A stretch of 64,000 nucleotides of DNA from Paenibacillus sp. RUD330 (GTDB taxonomy: Bacteria > Bacillota > Bacilli > Paenibacillales > Paenibacillaceae): NCBI RefSeq assembly GCF_002243345.2, contig NZ_CP022655.2:1266001-1330000 (forward strand), written 5' to 3'. The position numbers were made by a program, and so were the translations under genes. The first letter of the stretch is position 1. Each line of letters begins with the position of its first letter. Shown here piece by piece: positions 47,567-55,935 of this stretch. Below the pieces are notes generated by a model. That model did no database searches, was not told where the DNA came from, and was given only the letters and a program-made list of their open reading frames with translations.

Positions 47567-48480
47567 ACGATATCATCACATCGCTGGAACGGCGGATCTA
47601 TGGACAGAAGCGCAACATCCGCCTGCTCGTGACGGCGCTCGTCGCCGGCGGCCACGTGCTGCTGGAGGGGGTGCCGGGCCTCGGCAAGACAAGCCTGGCG
47701 CGGGAGCTGGCGGCAGCGTCGGGGTACGGCTGGAGACGGATCCAGTTCACGCCCGACCTGATGCCGGGAGACATCACCGGCAGCGTCACCTACAATATGC
47801 AGGATCAGTCGTTTTCCACCGTCAAGGGACCGGTATTCACGAACGTGCTGCTCGCCGACGAGATCAACCGGTCCGGGCCGAAAACCCAGGCGGCGCTGCT
47901 GGAAGCGATGGAAGAGCGCCAGGTGACGATCCAGGGCACGACCTATCCGCTTGCGGAGCCCTTCTTCGTCGTGGCGACCCAGAATCCGGTTGAATACGAA
48001 GGAACCTATCCGCTGCCGGAAGCGCAGCTGGACCGCTTTTTGTTCAAGCTGATCCTGGACTATCCGGGCGAGGAAGCGGAGATTGAGATCTTGAAAGGAA
48101 ACCGGAGTCCCGGAGCCGCCAAGGAGCCTGATGCCCCTGTTGCTGCCGCCGAGGAAATCGCGGCGCTGCAGCGGCAGCTGGGCAGCGTCGCGGTCGAGGA
48201 CTCCATCTATGCGTACGCGGCGGCGCTGGTCCGGCTGACCCGGACGCTGGAGGGCGTGCAGCTGGGGGCAAGCCCCCGCGCCGGCATCTCCCTGATCCGT
48301 GCGGCGTCGGCTTGGGCGCTGCTGGAAGGCCGCGCGTACGTCACTCCCGACGATATCAAGGAGATGGCGCTTCCGGTGCTGAGGCACAGGCTGATGTTGA
48401 CGCCGCAGGCAGAACTGGAGGGCATGACGAGTGAAAGCATCGTCCGGCAGACGCTGGCCACTGTCCCGGTTCCTCGCTAG
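47563..48480 (+). CDS. MoxR-family AAA+ ATPase
   Basis: Chaperone-like ATPase of 305 residues: Walker A GVPGLGKTS (about 36-44), Walker B LLADEINRSGPKTQAALLEAMEE, sensor 1 VVATQNPVEYEG and the C-terminal lid ending TVPVPR. MoxR proteins work with VWA/DUF58 proteins in assembly or modification of partner complexes. ATGA overlap with the upstream gene, 50-bp overlap with DUF58. Confidence 0.95.
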   Translation: MNDIITSLERRIYGQKRNIRLLVTALVAGGHVLLEGVPGLGKTSLARELAAASGYGWRRIQFTPDLMPGDITGSVTYNMQDQSFSTVKGPVFTNVLLADEINRSGPKTQAALLEAMEERQVTIQGTTYPLAEPFFVVATQNPVEYEGTYPLPEAQLDRFLFKLILDYPGEEAEIEILKGNRSPGAAKEPDAPVAAAEEIAALQRQLGSVAVEDSIYAYAAALVRLTRTLEGVQLGASPRAGISLIRAASAWALLEGRAYVTPDDIKEMALPVLRHRLMLTPQAELEGMTSESIVRQTLATVPVPR

Positions 48481-49801
48481 ACGGCTGCGGCGGTTCATCC
48501 TGCCGACGCGCCGCATGGTCTGGCTGGCCGCGGCGGGCGCTGCGCTGCCGGCTGCAGCGGCTGCGGCGGGCGCATCGCCCTGGCCGCCGTTCATCCTATG
48601 GTGGGGGCTGCTTGCCGCCGCCGGCACCTGCGATCTGCTGCTGCTTCCGCGCCGGGGCGACTGGAGCGTGAAGCGGCAGCTCCCGGAGAGCGCCGAGATC
48701 CGCAAGGAATTCGAAGCGGTGCTCGACATCCGCTGCCGCTCCAAGCAGGCTGTGCGGGTAAGGCTGGCGGACGATCTGCCTCTGGTATTTCGCTCGGAGC
48801 CTGCGTTCCCCGAGGCAAGGATTCAGGGCGGAGGACGCATCCATGCCAGGCTGGCGGCATCCGAGCGCGGCCGCTACCGGCTCGGGAGCATCGATCTGCG
48901 CTGGAGCGGGGGCCTTGGCCTCTGGGAGCGGCAGACGCAGCTCTCCGAGGAGAGCGAGATTCGGATCGATCCGGATCTGTCCGGCGTGCGGGATGTGCTG
49001 AATTCCGCCCAGGACTCGCTGCTCATCGACGGGCAGCGCATATACAAGAGGCAGCGCGGAGGCACGGAGTTCGACTCCATCCGCGAGTACGCCTTCGGGG
49101 ACGACATCCGCGAGGTGAACTGGAGAGCGACGGCGCGGGCCGGCAAGCTGCTGACCAATCTGTATCGCCCGGAAAAAGGCAAGACGGTCGCGATCCTGCT
49201 CGACTGCGGACGCCAGATGGGCGTCGAGCTGGACAATCAGGTCAAGCTCGACCGCACGCTGGAAGCGGCTCTTGCCGTAGCCGCGGCCGCCTTGAAGCAG
49301 GACGACCAGGTCGCCCTCATCGCTTATTCGAGCCGGGTGAAGCTGTATTTGCCGCCGGGAAGGGGACTGGCCCATCTTCAGGCGATGACGAGGGCGGTCA
49401 GCGATCTGCGCAGCGACTACGAGGAGTCGGGCGCAGGCGTCGGACTCGGCTATCTGCTGCACAGGCTGCGGCGCCGCTCGTTCGCCGTGCTGTTCTCCGA
49501 CATGGACCATTACCGCCATGATCCCGAGCTGCTGCCTTATGCGGCCAGGACGAAGAGGAGCCACCATCTGCTGCTGCTCTCCATCCGCAATCCCGTGCTG
49601 CATGAACTCGAAAAAGCCCGGCCGGAGGATGTCCAGGGGGCTTATGTCCAGTCGATCGCGGCCAAGGAGAACGGAGAGCGCCAGCTGCTCTCGCGCAAGC
49701 TGGCAGGCGGCGGCATTCCGCTTGTCGACGCGCCGGCCGACAGGCTGGCCGTGACCGCGATCAACGCCTATTTGGAATCGCGGGAGCGGGGCGCATTCTG
49801 A
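48431..49801 (+). CDS. DUF58-domain protein with VWA-like fold
   Basis: 456 residues: N-terminal membrane helices (about 25-65), then the DUF58 signature RGGTEFDSIREYAFGDDIR-VNWRATAR and a VWA-like domain (KTVAILLDCGRQMG). It is the standard MoxR partner. GTG 48431 has GGAGG 9 bp upstream, making a 50-bp overlap with moxR; a shorter ATG at 48515 would lose the basic N-terminus. Its 3' end overlaps the convergent SpoIIM gene by 41 bp. Confidence 0.92.
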   Translation: MKASSGRRWPLSRFLARRLRRFILPTRRMVWLAAAGAALPAAAAAAGASPWPPFILWWGLLAAAGTCDLLLLPRRGDWSVKRQLPESAEIRKEFEAVLDIRCRSKQAVRVRLADDLPLVFRSEPAFPEARIQGGGRIHARLAASERGRYRLGSIDLRWSGGLGLWERQTQLSEESEIRIDPDLSGVRDVLNSAQDSLLIDGQRIYKRQRGGTEFDSIREYAFGDDIREVNWRATARAGKLLTNLYRPEKGKTVAILLDCGRQMGVELDNQVKLDRTLEAALAVAAAALKQDDQVALIAYSSRVKLYLPPGRGLAHLQAMTRAVSDLRSDYEESGAGVGLGYLLHRLRRRSFAVLFSDMDHYRHDPELLPYAARTKRSHHLLLLSIRNPVLHELEKARPEDVQGAYVQSIAAKENGERQLLSRKLAGGGIPLVDAPADRLAVTAINAYLESRERGAF

Positions 49802-50735
49802 TCGTTCCGAGCACGTAGTACGCGGCAAGGACGGCCAGCGTGAGCAGCGAAACGGCGTATTTGATCCATAGCGGCATGTAGACCGGCGTGATGTAGCCTT
49901 CGATCAGGCCGGCGACGACGAAGAGCGGCACGGAGCCGATCAGCAGCAGCGCGGATTCTCTGGCGGCCTGCAGGAAGACGAGCTTTCGCGGAAGCCCGCC
50001 GGGCACGAAGAACCGGTACCCCATGTAGAGGCCGGCTCCGCCGGCGATGAAGATGGCCGTCAGCTCGATGATGCCATGCGGCAGGATATAGGCCCAGAAC
50101 GTGTAGCTGTAGCCTTCCCTCGCGAATACGGCGGCAAGAGCGCCGATCAGGAGGCCGTTGTAGACCATCAGGTAGATGGTGCCGATGCCCAAGGTGATGC
50201 CGCTGAGGAAAGCCATGACCGCGACGCGGATGTTGTTGGTCATGATCGTCGTGGACATGATCGGACTGTGCACGTCTCCGCGGTCGCTGTTCGTCTTGGA
50301 AGGATCGATTGCATCGGACATGCCGGCCGGCAGGACGGAGTGGACGGCCATGGGATCCTGCCAGACCGACAGGTAGCCGAGCAGCCCTCCGAGCAGGAAC
50401 AGCAGCGTGGCCGCTCCGATGAACCATCCCCGCTGCCGCACGAGATGGGGGAAGCCCGTCCGGAAGAAGCCGCCGAGCCGGCTGCTTCCTTCCCCGGCTC
50501 CATGCATCGTGTTATGGGCGCGGGAGACGAGATCGTTGAGATTTGCGGCGGTTTCGCTGCCGGGAGCGTGAGTCTGCAGGTACGCCAGGTGGGACGATGC
50601 CGAGCGGTACAGCTCATGGAAGCGGTCCAGCTGGTCGGCCGGCGCCCGCTTGCCGCGTCTCCCCAGCAGCGCAAGCAGGCCCTCCAGCTCGGACCATTGG
50701 CTTTTGTTGCGGCGGATGAAGGCTGTTATTTCCAT
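49761..50735 (-). CDS. Stage II sporulation protein M-family membrane protein
   Basis: 324 residues: a cytoplasmic helical N-terminal region (~1-110), then five to six membrane helices including NNIRVAVMAFLSGITLGIGTIY and the family motif PHGIIELTAIFIAGGAGL. Family members occur both in the sporulation engulfment complex and, as here, in MoxR/DUF58/RDD clusters of non-sporulation context. AAGGAG 7 bp before ATG 50735. Divergent from the RDD gene and convergent with DUF58. Confidence 0.92.
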   Translation of the reverse strand: MEITAFIRRNKSQWSELEGLLALLGRRGKRAPADQLDRFHELYRSASSHLAYLQTHAPGSETAANLNDLVSRAHNTMHGAGEGSSRLGGFFRTGFPHLVRQRGWFIGAATLLFLLGGLLGYLSVWQDPMAVHSVLPAGMSDAIDPSKTNSDRGDVHSPIMSTTIMTNNIRVAVMAFLSGITLGIGTIYLMVYNGLLIGALAAVFAREGYSYTFWAYILPHGIIELTAIFIAGGAGLYMGYRFFVPGGLPRKLVFLQAARESALLLIGSVPLFVVAGLIEGYITPVYMPLWIKYAVSLLTLAVLAAYYVLGTIRMRPAPAIPNRR

Positions 50736-50812
50736 CAAGGTTCTCCTTAAGTTCCCATATTATTTGTCTATTCTATCATGACATCACTATTAGCAGAAGG
50801 CGGTGGATCTCC

Positions 50813-51619
50813 TTGCATGACTTGCCTGAAAAGGGGACGACCCTTCTGACGCCGGAGCAGGTCCGCCTGCAATACCGCACCGCCGGCATCGGCAGCCGGG
50901 CGCTCGCGCATCTGGTCGACGCGCTGCTCATGCTCGCAGCCGCGCTTCTCATTCTGCTCGGGTTCGCCGGGGCCATGTATCTGCTGTCCAAGACGTGGCT
51001 GCCGAGCAGCGGCAACGATTATCTGGCCGCCATCATGATCATTCTGATGCTCGTCGTGATCATCGGTTATTTCATCGTGATGGAAGCTTACAGGGGCGGC
51101 CAGACGGTCGGCAAAAAAGCGTTCGGCCTGCGGGTCGTGAACTCGCGCGGAGGCTCGGCTTCGCTGCTCGCGGTCATCATCCGCAACCTGTTCCGGCTGA
51201 TCGACCTGCTGCCCGTCGGCTACTTCGCCGGGGCAGTGGCCATGATGTTCAGCCCGTCCGACAAGCGCATCGGCGACATGGTTGCCGGCACGGTCGTCGT
51301 GCTGGAATCCGGCGCCGAGAACAAGAAGCGCCGAACCGGCGTCGAGCGCAAGCTGCTCCGCCTGCAGAAGACGACGGCGCTGCCGGAGCTCGCTCTGACG
51401 GAAGAGCAGCGCAAGCTGGTGACGCCGGAGGACTGGCAGCTGCTCCAGGGCTGGGCGGAGCGGCTGGAGCCTTCTCCGGAGCGGAGAATGATGGAGATGG
51501 AATATCGGATCTTCATTCATTTCACGGAGCGTCTGGGCCATCTGCGCACGCTGTACGCCGCTCCTGCAGCCTATCTGGCTGCGTTGTACATGGATTTGCG
51601 CGGGGATTGGGAGTTTTAG
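50813..51619 (+). CDS. RDD-family membrane protein
   Basis: 268 residues. The RDD domain spans about 25-165: the Arg of AGIGSRALAHLVDALLM, the Asp-containing first helix, and IRNLFRLIDLLPVGYFAGAVAMMFSPSDKRIGDMVAGT in the second half (short segments FRLIDLLP and DKRIGDMVAGT are diagnostic). The C-terminal 100 residues are hydrophilic. The start codon is TTG 50813 with a GGTGG site upstream; no other start precedes the domain. It shares its divergent promoter region with the SpoIIM-family gene. Confidence 0.9.
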   Translation: MHDLPEKGTTLLTPEQVRLQYRTAGIGSRALAHLVDALLMLAAALLILLGFAGAMYLLSKTWLPSSGNDYLAAIMIILMLVVIIGYFIVMEAYRGGQTVGKKAFGLRVVNSRGGSASLLAVIIRNLFRLIDLLPVGYFAGAVAMMFSPSDKRIGDMVAGTVVVLESGAENKKRRTGVERKLLRLQKTTALPELALTEEQRKLVTPEDWQLLQGWAERLEPSPERRMMEMEYRIFIHFTERLGHLRTLYAAPAAYLAALYMDLRGDWEF

Positions 51620-51713
51620 AGGGCAGCTAACTTGGAGAGACAAACAGAAGGACCGGGCATCAATCAAGCTCGCCTCGACAGTATTTTCGGGGGAACGCCC
51701 CCGCCTCGCGACC

Positions 51714-51753
51714 GCAGCCGCTCTTCCTCCGCATGGAGCCGGGGAGCGGCTGC
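51714..51753 (+). terminator. Hairpin after the RDD gene
   Basis: Perfect 10-bp arms GCAGCCGCTC and GAGCGGCTGC without a good T run; termination is uncertain. Confidence 0.4.
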
Positions 51754-51836
51754 TGCTTGATTCATCATGACCCCGGAACGTCTACATATACATAAATGAA
51801 GGTTTTGCAAAGCACAGCTTCCGGGGAGGTCATCCG

Positions 51837-52691
51837 ATGCGCCGACATGTTATCGTCAACTCGCTGCTAGCCGCATCCCTTGCTCTGTCCGTCTTCATGC
51901 TCGAAGGCAGGCTCGAGCCGCCGGTCCAGGCCGGGAGCGAGACCATCCAGCCGCCCGCCGCGGCGGCGGCCGTCTCCTACAGCCCCCGCGCCAAGCTCGT
52001 GGATGAGCTGGCTGCAGGCTTCAAGGGGAGGAGCACCGATATCCAGACCTCCTACAAGGGAGACCATGCGGAACTGGTGAAGGCGATGCCGGATCTCGTC
52101 AAGCAGGCGCTTTTCCGGGACGATTATTCCGCCTATGTGCTGGAGTCCTATTCCTATAAAATCCGCACGGTAGGCGACAACTCTTCCATCCGGGTGAAGG
52201 TCCGCTACCGGGAAACTCCGGAGCAGACAGCGGTGGTGAAGGAGAAGTCCCGCCAGACGCTCGGGGAAATCATACGGCCGGGCATGGACGATGAAGAGAA
52301 GCTCCGGGCCATCCATGACTGGATCGTGCGACATGTCCGTTATGACGAGTCGCTGACCCGGTACACGGCTTACGACGCCGTCGTCAACGGAACAGCCGTC
52401 TGCCAAGGCTACGCCCTGCTGATGTACCGCATGGCTGCCGACGCCGGCATTGAAGCCCGCATTGTCGAAGGCACCGTCGATTCGGGCGATCACGCCTGGA
52501 ATCTGGTGCGGCTGGGCGGAAGCTGGTACCATGTCGACGCGACCTGGGACGATCCCGTTCCCGACCGGGGCAGCCGTGTCCGGCACACGTATTTCCTTCT
52601 GTCCGATGAGCAGATCCGCAAGGATCATTCGTGGACCCGCGATTATCCTGCCGCACCGCAGGCGTATAAGGGAACAGCTTCGCCATCCTGA
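51837..52691 (+). CDS. Secreted transglutaminase-like protein
   Basis: A 284-residue extracytoplasmic protein with an N-terminal signal/anchor (LLAASLALSVFML). It has a papain-like transglutaminase-core domain: catalytic Cys in GTAVCQGYALLM (~189), His in GDHAWNLVRLGG (~219) and Asp in HVDATWDD (~235). The domain is of the kind found in cell-wall proteins (KtzN/CYK3 type); it may crosslink or hydrolyse amide bonds. GGGAGG upstream. It is placed next to the MoxR/DUF58/DUF4129 cluster, where transglutaminase domains are common partners. Confidence 0.92.
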   Translation: MRRHVIVNSLLAASLALSVFMLEGRLEPPVQAGSETIQPPAAAAAVSYSPRAKLVDELAAGFKGRSTDIQTSYKGDHAELVKAMPDLVKQALFRDDYSAYVLESYSYKIRTVGDNSSIRVKVRYRETPEQTAVVKEKSRQTLGEIIRPGMDDEEKLRAIHDWIVRHVRYDESLTRYTAYDAVVNGTAVCQGYALLMYRMAADAGIEARIVEGTVDSGDHAWNLVRLGGSWYHVDATWDDPVPDRGSRVRHTYFLLSDEQIRKDHSWTRDYPAAPQAYKGTASPS

Positions 52692-52752
52692 GGCGAGATC
52701 GGCTGCGGTGGATCGGAGCCGGAACCAAGCAGGCGGCCCGGATGAGAGAACC

Positions 52753-52912
52753 GGTTGGATGAGCGGGGAACGGAAGGAAGAACGGGTTGGATGATGCCGG
52801 GAACGGAAGGGAGAACGGGTTGGATGATGCCGGAACGGAAGGAAGAGCGGGTTGGATGATGCCGGGAACGGAAGGGAGAAAGGGTTGGATGATGCCGGGA
52901 ACGGAAGGGAGC
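52753..52912. repeat. Five 32-33-bp tandem repeats
   Basis: Units starting GGTTGGATGATGCC begin at 52753, 52785, 52818, 52850 and 52883 and contain GGAACGGAAGG. Unit length varies between 32 and 33, so no frame is kept and I regard the block as non-coding. It lies in the 540-bp gap 52692-53231, with a terminator at its right. Confidence 0.85.
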
Positions 52913-53005
52913 GCCAAGCCAGGCACGGAAGACAAACCGGATTGCGGCGGATACGGCAAGCAAAAGAGACCGGATTGCGACAACCGGCAGGCAATGGATA
53001 CAAGC

Positions 53006-53038
53006 CAGCCGCCCCAGCTGAAGGGGCGGCTGTTTTTT
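53006..53038 (+). terminator. Terminator after the transglutaminase gene and repeats
   Basis: Arms AGCCGCCCC and GGGGCGGCT across loop AGCTGAA, then GTTTTTT. Confidence 0.8.
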
Positions 53039-53231
53039 CCCCTGGGGCGATCATTTGCTGGAGCTGCAGGATTTTTCCCCTTCAGGAGTTTATTTATCGA
53101 TCATGGATGGGGCTCTGACGAGGAGGAGGGGAAGCGAGTCGACTTGCAAGTGTCCTTGAAGGCTTTCCTGTTGTCTGAGACATCTATCCATGAGAATGAC
53201 CGTGGAAGGCCTTGTTCCGAAAGCGCGGCTC

Positions 53232-53921
53232 TCAGCCGGGCTGCTGGACAGGCGGGGAGGGAACGGCGAACAGTCCGCCGACCTCCTCCAAAGCAAGGAT
53301 GGCGAGCGATGCGAACTCTTCCCGGCTCGACTTGCGGCCTTCCTTGTTCCAGGCATGCGACATGCCGTAGATGCTCCGGCTGAGAAGGGTGGCGACCAGC
53401 TTGTCCTTCTCCGTGCCTGCCGTTGAAGGGCCGGAAGCGCTTGGAGCGCCTGGAGCCGAGCCCGGGGGACCGGGGCTCCGGCGGATCATGGACAGAAAGA
53501 ACTCCTCCAGCGCCTCGTTGATTCGGCTTTCGATATGGGGGGCGAGCGACCCGTAGCTGCGCTTGAAGTGCCCGCTGACCTCTTCATGGAAGCTGCACAT
53601 GATGACGATGATCTTGAGCAGCGTTTCCCGGTTGAAGCCGTCATGGCATTGGAGCTGCTTCTTCAGGTTTTCCCACAGCACATCGGTCAGGGTATGATCC
53701 ATCAGCTGGTATTTGTCCGTGAAATGGGCATAGAAGGTCGCCCGGTTGACGGTCGCCTTGGCCGTGATGTCCTTGACGGTGATATCGCTGAAATCCTTAT
53801 GCTTCATGCAGAAAATGAATGCGTCCTGAATAAGCTTTCTTGTGCGGACCACACGAGGATCAAGCTTGGGCGTCTCCAAGCGCGCCTCCCCCTTCCGATT
53901 GGTTTTCTGGCGGTTCGGCAA
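53232..53921 (-). CDS. TetR/AcrR-family repressor
   Basis: 229 residues (from TTG 53921; TTG 53879 with GGGGGAGG is an equally good start). The N-terminal HTH is IQDAFIFCMKHKDFSDITVKDI...VNRATFYAHFTDKYQLM (about residues 28-70, typical TetR). The ligand domain contains a Pro/Gly-rich loop (SPGPPGSAPGAPSASGP). It is divergent from a DoxX gene, the classical layout for autoregulation and control of the neighbour. Confidence 0.9.
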   Translation of the reverse strand: MPNRQKTNRKGEARLETPKLDPRVVRTRKLIQDAFIFCMKHKDFSDITVKDITAKATVNRATFYAHFTDKYQLMDHTLTDVLWENLKKQLQCHDGFNRETLLKIIVIMCSFHEEVSGHFKRSYGSLAPHIESRINEALEEFFLSMIRRSPGPPGSAPGAPSASGPSTAGTEKDKLVATLLSRSIYGMSHAWNKEGRKSSREEFASLAILALEEVGGLFAVPSPPVQQPG

Positions 53922-54048
53922 CAGATCGCCTCATGTGTCGCCTAAGCGATCAATCCGCTTCAAGTGACGGTTGCCGCTCTTGCCGCTTTAGCTTAACATA
54001 GCTTTCGCAACGGATGTTGTTTAAGTTGGAATGGGGAGGGACAGAGAC

Positions 54049-54423
54049 ATGGACATCGCCGTAATCGTGCTTCAGATTTTGCTCGGCGCCGCTTTTCTTG
54101 GATCGGGGTTCAGCAAGGTGACAGGCAATAAAATGCAGGTCGATAATTTCAGCGCGCTCGGGCTGCCCCAGTGGTTCAGAGTGTTGACCGGACTGCTGCA
54201 GCTCGCTGGCGCCGGCGCCCTCATCGCCGGATTCTGGCTGCCGAGCTGGCTGGCATGGGGCGCGCTGCTGCTGGCCGTCATCATGCTGGGAGCGGTATTC
54301 TTCCATGTGAAGGCCGGGGATTCCTTCGGCAAAGCCGTACCGGCGCTTGTGCTGACGCTGCTCGCAGCGGCCCTGGCGGCGCTCCGCTTCTCGGAGCTGT
54401 CGGCTTTCCCGGGATCATCCTGA
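54049..54423 (+). CDS. DoxX-family membrane protein
   Basis: A 124-residue four-helix membrane protein with the DoxX opening LLGAAFLGSGFSKVTG and the motif GLPQWFRVLTGLLQLAGAGALI. DoxX proteins are implicated in redox and thiol stress; mechanism unsettled. ATG 54049 follows GGGGAGGGA; an upstream in-frame ATG overlaps that site. Probably controlled by the divergent TetR protein. Confidence 0.9.
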   Translation: MDIAVIVLQILLGAAFLGSGFSKVTGNKMQVDNFSALGLPQWFRVLTGLLQLAGAGALIAGFWLPSWLAWGALLLAVIMLGAVFFHVKAGDSFGKAVPALVLTLLAAALAALRFSELSAFPGSS

Positions 54424-54526
54424 TCGCGAAGCCTTCTCCCTTGCCTATTGGGACATGAGCGAAGGATGAGCCGCAAGCTTGGGAACCCATTGGGCGTCTG
54501 CCCATGGACGGACTTGAATGAACAAC

Positions 54527-54567
54527 GCAAACAGCCCTTCGGCCGATTCGGCCAAAGGGCTGTTTGC
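54527..54567. terminator. Bidirectional terminator
   Basis: Arms GCAAACAGCCCTT and AAGGGCTGTTTGC with an inner CGGCC/GGCC helix, between convergent genes. Confidence 0.82.
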
Positions 54568-54576
54568 GCCTCGCGG

Positions 54577-55740
54577 TTATTCCGGCTTGGCTTCGCTCTC
54601 GCGGCTGCGCATCGCCGTCATCTGCTGCCAGACGGAGCCGGCGGCTTCCTCGCCGCGGCGGATGCGCTCCAGCGCGATCTGCGCCTGCAGCTTGATCTCG
54701 AATTCGGCATCCTGCGCGGCATCCTCGAGCGCTTCAAGCGCGCTCTCGTCGCCGACCTCGTACAGGAACCGGGCCGCGCGCCAGCGGACCAGCTTGTTGC
54801 GGTCCTTGAGCGCCTCGATCATGGCGCCGGTCGCGCCCGCATCGCCGAGATCGGACAGCGTGTCGCCCGCCGTGCGGCGCACCGAGGCCGACTTGTCGCG
54901 CAGCCCGCGGATGAGCAGCGGCAGCGCCGCCGGACTCTCGCGCAGGTCGCCGAGATATACGACGGCGAGGCGCCGGATGCTGGCGTTCTCGTCGCCGAGA
55001 GCGCGCTCAAGGAGCGGCAGCGCGCTCTCGTCCGGCGACAGCCGCTCGAGCGCCGCATAGCGGCTCTGCCAATCCTCCGCCGCCATGAGCGGCTCGGCTT
55101 CGGCCGCGCTCAGCGGCGCAGGACGTGCCGCCGCCTCGGCAGGGGCTTCGCCGGGACCGGCTGCAAGCGAGGCTTCGACGAGAGCGTCCAGCCTCTCGGA
55201 CGTATAGGCCGCTTCGAGCTCGCGCACGATCTCGGCGGCGATCTCCTCCGGCTCTCCGTAACGGACGCCGAATTCCTCCAGCCTCCGCTCGCGGATCATC
55301 GTGGAGCCGGCAGCGCGGCCGACCGCATCGGTGAACTTGGCCGGCATCGCGGCGCGGGTCTCTCCGTCGCCAAGACGGACGCGGACTTGAATCGGGATGC
55401 CGCGGAACATCTGGACGAGCACATGCGCCTCGCCGAAGCCGGCCGCCGATTCAGGACCGGCCGCGGCAGCCTGGCCTCCGTCCTCAGCTTGGAGGATGCG
55501 GCGGGCTTCCGCCAGAATGGCGGCCCAGTCCGCGCCGGGCTTGCGGTCGAGGGCGATGAAGTCGGCGGTGCGGAACACGCCGCGCACGCCGTCGATCGAG
55601 AGCAGCGACTGCAGCGGCTCCGGGGCGGTGTCCGCTTCGGCAGGCGAATACGTGAACCGGCGGCCTCTCGGCAGCATTTCGCTCACGTTCAATTTCATCG
55701 AGTTGGGACTCGGGGTAGGCTCAATGGATATTAGATTCAT
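54577..55740 (-). CDS. CvfC-like protein: Nfu N-terminal-type domain plus HEAT repeats
   Basis: 387 residues. The start ISIEPTPSPNSMKLNVSEMLP is the Nfu-N-type domain of 'conserved virulence factor C' proteins of Gram-positives. After a central region (VRVRLGDGETRAAMPAKFTDAV) come at least four HEAT repeats of ~32 residues (SALPLLERALGDENASIRRLAV; AALPLLIRGLRDKSASVRRTA; ATGAMIEALKDRNKLVRWRA). It is soluble and a likely protein-protein scaffold, with no catalytic motif visible. AGGAGG supports the start. Confidence 0.88.
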   Translation of the reverse strand: MNLISIEPTPSPNSMKLNVSEMLPRGRRFTYSPAEADTAPEPLQSLLSIDGVRGVFRTADFIALDRKPGADWAAILAEARRILQAEDGGQAAAAGPESAAGFGEAHVLVQMFRGIPIQVRVRLGDGETRAAMPAKFTDAVGRAAGSTMIRERRLEEFGVRYGEPEEIAAEIVRELEAAYTSERLDALVEASLAAGPGEAPAEAAARPAPLSAAEAEPLMAAEDWQSRYAALERLSPDESALPLLERALGDENASIRRLAVVYLGDLRESPAALPLLIRGLRDKSASVRRTAGDTLSDLGDAGATGAMIEALKDRNKLVRWRAARFLYEVGDESALEALEDAAQDAEFEIKLQAQIALERIRRGEEAAGSVWQQMTAMRSRESEAKPE

Positions 55741-55935
55741 TATTCGTTCCTCCTGTTAAGGGGTAAGAAGATGAAGCTCTGCCTCCAGTGTAACTCAATC
55801 GGAGGACCGAAGCGAATGACGGCCGGCCTGATGCAGTTGATCGGAGACCGGCAGATTGATATGGTAGGGTACAAGACAGGCGGTCCGGCGTATCGTCCGG
55901 TCGTCCGCCAGCCTTCGAAAGCGAGGAATCACATC

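Noticed and set aside
52787-53383. 198-codon plus-strand frame over the 33-bp repeats
   Set aside because: Unit lengths of 32 and 33 break frame consistency, the frame runs through a terminator and into the antisense of the TetR gene, and the product is low complexity.
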